Source: Bacteroidota bacterium
Lineage (GTDB): Bacteria; Bacteroidota; Ignavibacteria; Palsa-1295
Direction of reading: 5' to 3'
Length of the DNA stretch: 24,552 nt
Assembly: GCA_025363505.1 (NCBI GenBank)
Contig: JANYDV010000299.1
Location: forward strand, 1-24,552
Shown here one piece after another: positions 16,964-23,193 of the stretch. Both the position numbers and the translations under genes were made by a program. The notes beneath the pieces were generated by a model that was given only the letters and a program-made list of their open reading frames with translations, had not been told where the DNA came from and searched no databases. How positions within the stretch are numbered: position 1 is the first letter of the stretch; each line of letters opens with the position of its first letter.

Positions 16964-18475
16964 ATGGCACGGATTTATAAATTCTTACTCGTTCTCGGAT
17001 TCATATCTACGATTTCTTCTGCAGGATTATCTCAGAATCTTCTTGATGCACTCCGTTTGACCCAAAATCCAATTGGCACAGGTGTTCGATCCTATGCAAT
17101 GGGAAATGCTATGATAGCCGCGACAAATGATTACTCAGCTCTGGATTTCAATCCTGCCGCACTCACTATTCTTGAATATGGTGAAATGAGTCTTTCACTT
17201 TTTAATAAGAGTTCACATTCCGATGCTCAGTTCTTAGGTTCTACAACTGCTAATAATATTACTAACACGATTCCATATTCATTCGCTTATGCTGCACCTA
17301 TTGAAACCGTAAGGGGTCATCTCGCTTTCGGGATAAGTTATGATCGGGTGAATGATTTTACCAGCTCGTACAAGTTTTCAGGAGTTAACAACTCCTCTTC
17401 TTTTCTAAATACACAGGACTTTGTTCAAGACCCGGGTTGGCATAGGGGGACTTTTAAGGATTATTTGCAAAGTTTAGATTTTACCAATTTAGCATGGGCT
17501 TTATTTTTAACAAATACACCTGATTCACTAAATCCCGGATTGAAATCCAAATTTAACTCCGGACTGCAACAATCGGGTACCGTTACCCAAGAAGGGGGCA
17601 CCAATGCACTCAGGATTGGCGGAGGAATTGATGTCGCTGAAAACATAGCAGTAGGTGCTACGGTAAATATCATTTTTGGAACGTATGACTACCGAAAGGT
17701 TTACTTTGAAACGAATTTAAATTCTTCTGATACCAGTACTCTTCCTCCTGCCGGTTTTAGATCAGCTCAAGTCGTTGATACACGTTCACAGTCGATGAAT
17801 GGCGTCAATGTTAAATTTGGATTATATTCAGAGCCGAATGAATATATCCGAGTTGGTTTGACGTTTGAAACGCCCACATTTTTCAGTATTGACGATAGAT
17901 ATAGCAGATATGGAATATCTAATTTCAATAATGGAAAAATTTATGACTCCCGATTAATAGCTTCTTCATTGAATCCAACTATCGTCAATTCTTACACCGT
18001 CACCACTCCTCTAAAGCTTGGAGCAGGTTTTTCTTTCCAACATTGGGATTTTACTGTAGCAGCTTCTGCCGAATATGCCGACTATAGCCAGTTACACTTT
18101 GCTGATGACAATATTGATCTTAACGACCTCAATGATGCAGCTCGTGATCAGCTTCATGGTGTGCTCAATTGGCATATTGGAGCCGAATATTTCATCAAAC
18201 AATTAGGTCTACTGATTCGTGGGGGTTACCAAATCCTTCCATCTGCATTCAAAAGTGATCCTTCTGAATACAATACAAAGTCCATTAGTGGAGGTCTGGG
18301 AATTCTCTTAAGCAAAGCGGCTATGTTGGAGTTCTCATACAAAAACACTAGTTATCGAACAGACCATTCTCTCTACAATTCCTACTCATTACAAGGCAGA
18401 CCAATTAGTGCTTCTATCACTCAAGACGACATTAGGAATAATGAATTTGCTGTCGCCTTTACGTTTCGATTCTGA
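16964..18475 (+). CDS. Outer-membrane beta-barrel protein, FadL/OmpP1 (TodX)-like
   Basis: 503 aa with a signal peptide (about 1-20, ending SSA). The mature N-terminus contains GTGVRSYAMGNAMIAATNDYSALDFNPAAL in pieces (SYAMGNA, then DFNPAAL), the hallmark of FadL/OmpP1-type hydrophobic-compound transporters and related PorV-like proteins, in which a gene for a barrel begins with a 'G.R..amG.A..a..dd.sa...NPA.l' signature. The rest alternates polar and hydrophobic residues as expected for about 14 strands and ends FAVAFTFRF with a terminal aromatic residue suited to BAM recognition. Substrate is unknown. PorV-type members serve the T9SS, which would fit the neighbouring T9SS cargo, but I cannot tell the subfamilies apart. 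A strong terminator follows the stop. Confidence 0.85.
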   Translation: MARIYKFLLVLGFISTISSAGLSQNLLDALRLTQNPIGTGVRSYAMGNAMIAATNDYSALDFNPAALTILEYGEMSLSLFNKSSHSDAQFLGSTTANNITNTIPYSFAYAAPIETVRGHLAFGISYDRVNDFTSSYKFSGVNNSSSFLNTQDFVQDPGWHRGTFKDYLQSLDFTNLAWALFLTNTPDSLNPGLKSKFNSGLQQSGTVTQEGGTNALRIGGGIDVAENIAVGATVNIIFGTYDYRKVYFETNLNSSDTSTLPPAGFRSAQVVDTRSQSMNGVNVKFGLYSEPNEYIRVGLTFETPTFFSIDDRYSRYGISNFNNGKIYDSRLIASSLNPTIVNSYTVTTPLKLGAGFSFQHWDFTVAASAEYADYSQLHFADDNIDLNDLNDAARDQLHGVLNWHIGAEYFIKQLGLLIRGGYQILPSAFKSDPSEYNTKSISGGLGILLSKAAMLEFSYKNTSYRTDHSLYNSYSLQGRPISASITQDDIRNNEFAVAFTFRF

Positions 18476-18478
18476 ACA

Positions 18479-18510
18479 AAAAAGCTTGAGGGTTTCCCCT
18501 CAAGCTTTTT
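18479..18510. terminator. Bidirectional intrinsic terminator between convergent genes
   Basis: A 14-bp perfect stem (AAAAAGCTTGAGGG at 18479-18492 with CCCTCAAGCTTTTT at 18497-18510) encloses a 4-base loop. It has a T-run on the plus side and the A-run that becomes a T-run on the minus side. It lies 3 bp after the porin-like stop and 23 bp after the minus-strand barrel gene's stop, so it can end both transcripts. Confidence 0.9.
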
Positions 18511-18533
18511 GATTAATTTCTAACAAATAAGGA

Positions 18534-19040
18534 TTAAATACCGAAATCTACACCGAGTGTTAAAAATGCAGCCGCGTTTCCAACCATTATACGACCAGCA
18601 ACATTCGGTGAAAAGAAGTAACGCGCGCCAGCTTGAACTCCGAAGTAAAGTCCACTTCCATAAGAGTAACCAGTTCCGTCTGAGCTTAAAATACCATAAT
18701 TCAGCCCAAGACCGATAAAAGGATCAAGTTTTCGATCTTCAAGAACAAAGTGGTAATTACCATATATTCCAATGAAAATCCATGTCGCACCATAATCTAA
18801 ATAATAACTATAGTGATAATAATTTAATTGTGCTGAAATTCCGATCAATCCGGGTCCAACATCGTTCGGCTTGGTAATCGGAGCTTCAAACATAGCGCCA
18901 AGGGTGATTGCTCCGCCATATTGGCTAAGCCCGATATGTGGTCCCAACATACTTTTGCCATTCTTGAATTGAGCATTTGCTGTCATTGCCGAGAGCAAGA
19001 TTGTACAAACTACTAAGCTTGAAATAAGTATTTTTTTCAT
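18534..19040 (-). CDS. Small outer-membrane beta-barrel protein
   Basis: 168 aa from the ATG at 19040, which begins a clean signal peptide (MKKILISSLVVC to ANAQ, cut after about residue 23). An in-frame ATG at 19115 would put 25 residues ahead of the signal and is rejected. The mature part is Gly/Tyr/aromatic-rich with short alternating segments (GPHIGLSQYGG, FIGIYGNYHF, PFIGLGLNYG, YFGVQAGARYFF) and ends LTLGVDFGI. This matches an eight-strand porin of the OmpA/OprF-like or PorT-like 'outer membrane beta-barrel domain' type. Function is unknown. It shares the terminator with the FadL-like gene and has its own upstream promoter candidate, so it is probably monocistronic. Confidence 0.8.
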   Translation of the reverse strand: MKKILISSLVVCTILLSAMTANAQFKNGKSMLGPHIGLSQYGGAITLGAMFEAPITKPNDVGPGLIGISAQLNYYHYSYYLDYGATWIFIGIYGNYHFVLEDRKLDPFIGLGLNYGILSSDGTGYSYGSGLYFGVQAGARYFFSPNVAGRIMVGNAAAFLTLGVDFGI

Positions 19041-19093
19041 AAATAAAGTGTTGAATGTCTTGTGAATAAACTCTGTTCTTGAATACGAATATA

Positions 19094-19101
19094 CAAAGAT
19101 A
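19094..19101 (-). promoter_or_regulatory. Candidate -7 box for the small barrel gene
   Basis: On the minus strand this reads TATCTTTG, a full match to TAnnTTTG, about 53 bases ahead of the ATG at 19040. A T-rich stretch lies about 20 bases further upstream, but the TTG there is spaced too close (11 bases) for a standard -33 element. Confidence 0.4.
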
Positions 19102-19155
19102 CTGAGAGCATCCAACGAAAAACAGGGACATTTTACTTAATCTTTTACTTTGTCT

Positions 19156-20514
19156 ATGAAAGCTCTCAAAGATCTTCTCGCCGTTTTTTCTTCTAAAGAA
19201 CAGCTAAAGCTTCGCCAATTTTGTGCTGAGGCTACGACCATCCCCTTACAAATGATCATTTCCGTGCTTAGGGAACCGACGATCACCGGTGAGGCGTATA
19301 TTTCATATTCTAAAATTACTCCGGCAACTTATAATAAGTCGCTCTCATTGGCGATATCCACTGTCTATGAATTTCTTTCGGGTCAACTTCAGAATCCTTA
19401 CGATGAGATTTTTCTGATCAAGGAGCTACTGATACGGGGACTTACTAAGCAAGCACAACGTCAATATGCCAAACTTGAGAAAGAATTTGAGCTGAAGTTT
19501 CAGTATACTCAATTAAATGCTCTTTATCATGAGGGTTCAAGAATTTGCTATCATACCGGAGATAAAAAACAATTAGCTGTCCTTCGAAAAAAAATCACCA
19601 AGAATTCATTAAATCTAACAACTTATAATGAGTTAGACAAAGCCATTATGGCTACCGTTCTTAATATAGTCAGAAAGCCCTCAAAAAGCAGTATTCACAC
19701 CAAAGAAATTCTTCGCTTAAAAATAGAAGCGAAGAAGTTTGCCCATCCAATACTGATTCATAATGCGCTGACCGCGGAATTAGCATACTATACTAGTGCG
19801 GAATTTGACCTTGATAAAGCCTATAATATTATTAAAGAACTCAACACACATATTATAAAACAACGACAACATATTGATGATTATTCCTACCGGATGGCAC
19901 GATATAACTATTCCAAATTCATCTGTGATTATGCCGTTTCAGAAAATCCGGAATCACTTTTCGAGGAACTGATGCCACGAATAGGTAGTGGAGGAACAAT
20001 CGAGGTTGCTTCATTTTATGTCAACTATTTCTTTTACTTTTTAACAACCGGAAAAACAGCGGAAGCAAGAGTAATTGCCACGAAAATTATCAATGAACAA
20101 ACTCAAGACAGACTTTCCTATCTCAGAGACTATATTGCGGCTTGGCTTGCTTGGCTTGACAAGGACCATCTTCGTTTCCGAGAACATATTACAAAATTCT
20201 ATAACGATCCTGACAGACATGACTCGCCGGTAAACGATTTTTACATGAGAGTTCTCGAAACGATAGTAGCTATTGAAGAGGAGAGTTATCTTTTTGCTTA
20301 TAGCAAAATAGAAGCTCTCAAAAAATTTTCCTATCGGTCACTTCCTGCACCTCAACGGGATTTTCTCCTACTTGTTAATGCCCTCAATCGACGGATCCAG
20401 GTTGCCGAGATGCCGACCTTAAAGACAAAACACGATAAAAAGAAGAGTGTCGAGCGTCAAAAAATAGTGTATCGAGCCGTACGATACTTATATGATGGTC
20501 TTGACAGCCAATAA
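19156..20514 (+). CDS. Unknown alpha-helical (TPR-like) cytosolic protein
   Basis: 452 aa, no signal peptide, no membrane segment and no motif I can name. The sequence is helical throughout, with Lys/Glu/Leu-rich amphipathic stretches and Tyr/Ala pairs (for example ARQ/AKLEKEFELKFQ and AELAYYTSAEFDLDKAYN) reminiscent of TPR-like solenoids, so a scaffold role is possible. The N-terminus MKALKDLLAVFSSKEQLKL is hydrophilic. The start is ATG at 19156; TTG at 19150 would add two residues. A TTACTTTG box ends 3 bases before the ATG. It is divergent from the barrel gene and upstream of the 31-aa ribosomal-type gene. The C-terminus is very basic (KTKHDKKKSVERQKIVYR). I would not assign a function. 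Confidence 0.75.
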   Translation: MKALKDLLAVFSSKEQLKLRQFCAEATTIPLQMIISVLREPTITGEAYISYSKITPATYNKSLSLAISTVYEFLSGQLQNPYDEIFLIKELLIRGLTKQAQRQYAKLEKEFELKFQYTQLNALYHEGSRICYHTGDKKQLAVLRKKITKNSLNLTTYNELDKAIMATVLNIVRKPSKSSIHTKEILRLKIEAKKFAHPILIHNALTAELAYYTSAEFDLDKAYNIIKELNTHIIKQRQHIDDYSYRMARYNYSKFICDYAVSENPESLFEELMPRIGSGGTIEVASFYVNYFFYFLTTGKTAEARVIATKIINEQTQDRLSYLRDYIAAWLAWLDKDHLRFREHITKFYNDPDRHDSPVNDFYMRVLETIVAIEEESYLFAYSKIEALKKFSYRSLPAPQRDFLLLVNALNRRIQVAEMPTLKTKHDKKKSVERQKIVYRAVRYLYDGLDSQ

Positions 20515-20560
20515 ATGTCAAATTCTGTAGGCTCTTTAATGAAACTCTATCGGCTTAGTA

Positions 20561-20588
20561 TTGTTTTAGACCTGTCAAATTTTATTAT
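20561..20588 (+). promoter_or_regulatory. Possible promoter for the 31-aa basic protein
   Basis: TTGTTT at 20561-20566 and TATTAT at 20583-20588 are separated by 16 bases, a sigma70-like arrangement 13 bases before the ATG at 20602. It would give a very short leader. Confidence 0.3.
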
Positions 20589-20601
20589 CTAAACATCTAT
20601 T

Positions 20602-20697
20602 ATGCCAAGCGGAAAGAAGCGTAAGCGTCATAAAATGGCAACTCACAAGCGGAAGAAACGCTTGAGAAAGAATCGCCATAAGAAGAAAGTACGCTAA
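20602..20697 (+). CDS. 31-aa AURKAIP1/COX24-type ribosome-associated basic protein
   Basis: ATG at 20602, TAA at 20695. The peptide begins MPSGKKRKRHKMATHKRKKR and is about two-thirds Lys, Arg and His. It closely resembles the tiny proteins annotated as AURKAIP1/COX24-domain in Bacteroidota, whose relatives are mitochondrial mS38 and mycobacterial bS22 on the small ribosomal subunit near the decoding region. The assignment is from memory of the characteristic MPSGKKRKRHK and THKRKKR sequence. It stands alone with its own possible promoter and a pair of hairpins just after the stop, so it is likely expressed by itself. Genes this short are easily missed by automatic annotation. Confidence 0.85.
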   Translation: MPSGKKRKRHKMATHKRKKRLRKNRHKKKVR

Positions 20698-20713
20698 ATA
20701 ACCTTCGGGTTAT
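20698..20713 (+). other. 6-bp hairpin with UUCG tetraloop right after the small basic gene
   Basis: ATAACC and GGTTAT pair around TTCG, beginning directly after the TAA. A C(UUCG)G loop is extra-stable, so it may protect the short mRNA's 3' end or act with the downstream terminator. Confidence 0.7.
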
Positions 20714-20720
20714 CAGACCT

Positions 20721-20759
20721 AAATGGCTTGCTCTCGTAAGAGAAGCAAGCCATTTTTTT
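20721..20759 (+). terminator. Intrinsic terminator after the small basic gene
   Basis: AAATGGCTTGC pairs with GCAAGCCATTT. An inner TCTC/GAGA stem closes a GTAA (GNRA-type) loop, with one A bulged at 20744, followed by seven Ts from 20753. It sits 5 bases ahead of the convergent oxidoreductase stop. On the minus strand only three Ts follow, so it mainly serves plus-strand transcription. Confidence 0.88.
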
Positions 20760-20764
20760 GTGCT

Positions 20765-22834
20765 CTATTCTTTATCTTCCGGTGGGCGTTGATTGCCATA
20801 ATTGTCATTATCCGGGTTACTATTTTTTCTGGGTGGACGATTCGGATCAAATCCGCCGGTATTAAATGGACGACGTGGCTGGTATCCACCTCCGCCGCGG
20901 TTATCCCCTCCCCCATATCCGCCACCGCCTTGAGGTGGACGTCCGCCACCGCTTCCGCCGCGATAGCTTCCCGGCACGTAGCCACGCTGAGGTGGGCGAG
21001 TATATCGAGAATCATTGTTACCCTGATCTCTATAATTTTGACGAGGTGCTCCACCACCTTGATTGTAATCATTGTTTCGGGGCTGATAACTGCCACCCCC
21101 TTGATTGTATCCACCGCCACCTTGACGCGGTTGGTAACCTCCGCCCTGATTATAACCACCACCACCACCTTGGCGAGGCTGGTAACCTCCGCCACCTTGC
21201 TGGTTATTGTTTCTTGGGTTGTAGCCACCACCCTGACCTGGATTATAACGATCTCCACCCTGTTTCGGACGGTCAAAATTTCGATTGTCTCGATTATCGT
21301 AACTGCCGGGATTCCTTGTCTGGAATACCGGGACTACTCGACGAGGAGCTCTCTGCTGATAACCATCACCCCCACCTTGTTGGTAGCCGCCACGTTGTTG
21401 ATACCCACCACCACCACCTTGTTGTGGTCTGCTGTATCCGCCTCGTTGTCCACCGCCTTGTTGATACGGTCTTCTTTCTCCACCGCCATAACCTCCGCCT
21501 TGGTTATTTGGGCGCCACCCACCACCACCTCCTTGACGTGGCGGACCACCCCAAGGACGCTGTTGAAATCGTGGGCGTTGCTCAAATTTTTCCATGCGCT
21601 TCATCTTCTTGCGCATCGCTTTAATCTTCTTACGGCGCTCCTGTTGGGTTTTTGAGTTTGGATCCTTACTTTGAAGTTTAGGCTTCTGTGAATCCTTCTT
21701 CGGAGGGATAATTGCATTCCAATGTGCTTCCTCGACCATTGCCTGAGCTCGGGCAGGGTCAGCAATATACTTTTCAGTATCAACCCCACAAATTTCGTCG
21801 GCAATCTGTTTGCCGATCATCACACTCGCCGCAAGTGAAGTATGTCCGGCGATGTAATCATCTCCGAGATAAACAGGTACCCCGGCAAGTTTTACTTTCT
21901 GAATATCTCCTGCCTTGAATGGACTACGTTTAACGACACCACTATGCCAGCGTTTAATCTCGCTATAGCTCATATCAGGAAGTGCAATATCGAGTGCTTC
22001 TTCGAATACTCGTTCGATGACTGCATAAGCGACATTATCTTCTTTATCAATACACTCTTTGCTTGCTTCAGAACCGAGTTCGAGATAGAAAGCATTTTCG
22101 CTGCGATACATACCGAGTTTGCGTTTCTTTTGCTCACGAGAAAGCCAAAGGATCGGAGCTGTAGGATCGGTTGAATACATAGTCGAGAAACTTGCATTCA
22201 ACTTTAATTTAGGAATACCGAATATCGCACCAACCATCGGTGCATATTCTACTTCTGAAAGTAATGAGCAAAGTTTCTTGACCGTCCGAGAATCACTTTC
22301 GTGAGGCTGTAAAAGTTTTAATGCATCTGGTGCCGGTATTGCAAGAATGACAGTGTTTGTTTCGCGTAACTCACCTCGTTGGTTCTTTAGTTGGAGCGAT
22401 TTATCTCCGGCAACAATGTCACTGATTCTAGAATGGCTGCGTACCGGTATTTCATTCATAATAGCCTCGGAAAGCGTTTTAATGCCTCCTTCGAGGAAAT
22501 ACCATTCCGGCTCGACGTTCTTGACTGAAGCAAGTGCCCTGCCATCAAATTCTAAAATATTATTTGGGATCTTCTTGAGACGTTCGAGAGCCCCACGTTC
22601 GGCGAGGATCTTGCGAAGGAGTTCTCTGCCCTGTTTTTCAATTTTATTTGTCGAGTTTTGACCAAGATCAATCTTTTGTGTCCCGACATCAATGGTACGA
22701 TAGCCGACATTGTGCGTCGAAGCTCTGCCACCAAGACCGCGTGACCATTCAATGAGTGTGACATCTTTTCCCGACCTGTGGAGAAGATATGCGGCGATCA
22801 AACCGGTATAGCCGCCGCCTACGATGGTTATCAT
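20765..22834 (-). CDS. FAD-dependent oxidoreductase (amine-oxidase/renalase-like) with long RGG-rich C-terminal tail
   Basis: 689 aa. Residues 1 to about 350 form a flavin amine-oxidase fold: dinucleotide-binding GGGYTG (6-11) in MITIVGGGYTGLIAAYLL, the GGRAST segment, a D-G-T/Q 'DVGTQ' segment, and the C-terminal FAD motif around 322-345 (VYLGDDYIAG, then AASVMIGKQIA). Best guess is the COG3380 renalase-like group; a protoporphyrinogen-oxidase relation is possible but not shown. After a Lys/Arg-rich linker (about 395-418, KKIKAMRKKMKRMEK) comes a roughly 270-aa tail rich in Gly, Gln, Arg, Tyr, Asn and Pro with repeated QGGGGY and GGGYQPRQ units. There is no frameshift: the tail is one uninterrupted frame to the TAA/TGA end. 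AAAGGA lies 6 bases before the ATG. Confidence 0.85.
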   Translation of the reverse strand: MITIVGGGYTGLIAAYLLHRSGKDVTLIEWSRGLGGRASTHNVGYRTIDVGTQKIDLGQNSTNKIEKQGRELLRKILAERGALERLKKIPNNILEFDGRALASVKNVEPEWYFLEGGIKTLSEAIMNEIPVRSHSRISDIVAGDKSLQLKNQRGELRETNTVILAIPAPDALKLLQPHESDSRTVKKLCSLLSEVEYAPMVGAIFGIPKLKLNASFSTMYSTDPTAPILWLSREQKKRKLGMYRSENAFYLELGSEASKECIDKEDNVAYAVIERVFEEALDIALPDMSYSEIKRWHSGVVKRSPFKAGDIQKVKLAGVPVYLGDDYIAGHTSLAASVMIGKQIADEICGVDTEKYIADPARAQAMVEEAHWNAIIPPKKDSQKPKLQSKDPNSKTQQERRKKIKAMRKKMKRMEKFEQRPRFQQRPWGGPPRQGGGGGWRPNNQGGGYGGGERRPYQQGGGQRGGYSRPQQGGGGGYQQRGGYQQGGGDGYQQRAPRRVVPVFQTRNPGSYDNRDNRNFDRPKQGGDRYNPGQGGGYNPRNNNQQGGGGYQPRQGGGGGYNQGGGYQPRQGGGGYNQGGGSYQPRNNDYNQGGGAPRQNYRDQGNNDSRYTRPPQRGYVPGSYRGGSGGGRPPQGGGGYGGGDNRGGGGYQPRRPFNTGGFDPNRPPRKNSNPDNDNYGNQRPPEDKE
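20870..21560 (-). repeat. Imperfect codon-level repeats encoding the QGGGGY/RGG tail
   Basis: Runs of GGN codons mixed with CAA, CGN and TAT/TAC codons repeat in variable units, seen on the plus strand as recurring CCACC, CCGCC and TTGGTAACC groups. Units such as YQPRQGGGG recur with synonymous changes, suggesting expansion followed by selection on the protein rather than recent copying of DNA. Confidence 0.7.
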
Positions 22835-23193
22835 TTAGAATCCTTTCAGTTGTTTATTAATTTGGAGCAAGAAACTGTGATTTCGTGAGTCTAAGGAGCA
22901 ATTGCTAATAAATTGATTTCTTTCGAAAACTGTACGGTACGATGGACTACGGAAAGCGATCGGAATGTGCCGTTCTATTCGAAAAAGAGGTTTACCTAAG
23001 CTACTCTTCTACTCTGTTTGTTAATGATCGTATTGTGCCGATGAGAGTGGCACTTTTTATTGCTCGGAGGTTCTATAAAGGCAACATAGGCTGTGGCAAC
23101 AGTGATCAAAGCCCACCATCTACCCTCCGGCGCATAGTCTATAACTATTTGGTTTTACAATAAGTTTTCTTAAATATAACCTTTCCTCAGTAA
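22835..23193. other. 359-bp intergenic stretch with small hairpins, no convincing gene
   Basis: This lies between the valS stop and the oxidoreductase start, both on the minus strand. On the plus strand, GTGCC pairs with GGCAC around a 9-base loop (about 23036-23054) and is followed by five Ts. CTGT-GGCA-ACAG forms a 4-bp hairpin near 23090. CGGAGG near 23065 can pair with CCTCCG near 23125. The stretch looks somewhat richer in GC than its flanks. These features would fit a small structured RNA, but I cannot match one: 6S, tmRNA, RNase P and SRP signatures were looked for and not found. A 73-codon plus-strand frame inside it has no protein-like features. Confidence 0.35.
22841..22846 (-). promoter_or_regulatory. 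Shine-Dalgarno-like site of the FAD oxidoreductase
   Basis: Minus-strand AAAGGA ends 6 bases before the ATG at 22834. It supports that start and is one of only a few such sites in the window. Confidence 0.5.

Noticed and set aside
20870..21560. CRISPR array or tandem DNA repeat
   Set aside because: Units are imperfect, variable in length and in one coding frame; no regular repeat-spacer pattern.
20723..21655. 310-codon plus-strand open frame, and other frames, over the Gly-rich tail
   Set aside because: They are antisense images of GGN/CAA codon repeats, which lack stops. Their products are Thr/Ile/Ser-rich low complexity with no domain, while the minus-strand frame joins smoothly to a recognisable FAD domain.
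20765..22834. Calling the FAD protein a protoporphyrinogen oxidase (HemG/HemY)
   Set aside because: Its motifs fit the general amine-oxidase/renalase-like group, it is about 9 kb from the heme genes and on the other strand, and HemY-specific features are not clear.
22930..23160. 6S RNA, tmRNA, RNase P or SRP RNA
   Set aside because: No rod-like end pairing, no tRNA-like T-arm, and no RNase P or SRP core motifs could be found on either strand.
22942..23163. 73-codon plus-strand frame in the intergenic gap
   Set aside because: No Shine-Dalgarno site, no recognisable similarity or amphipathic pattern, and hairpins run through it.
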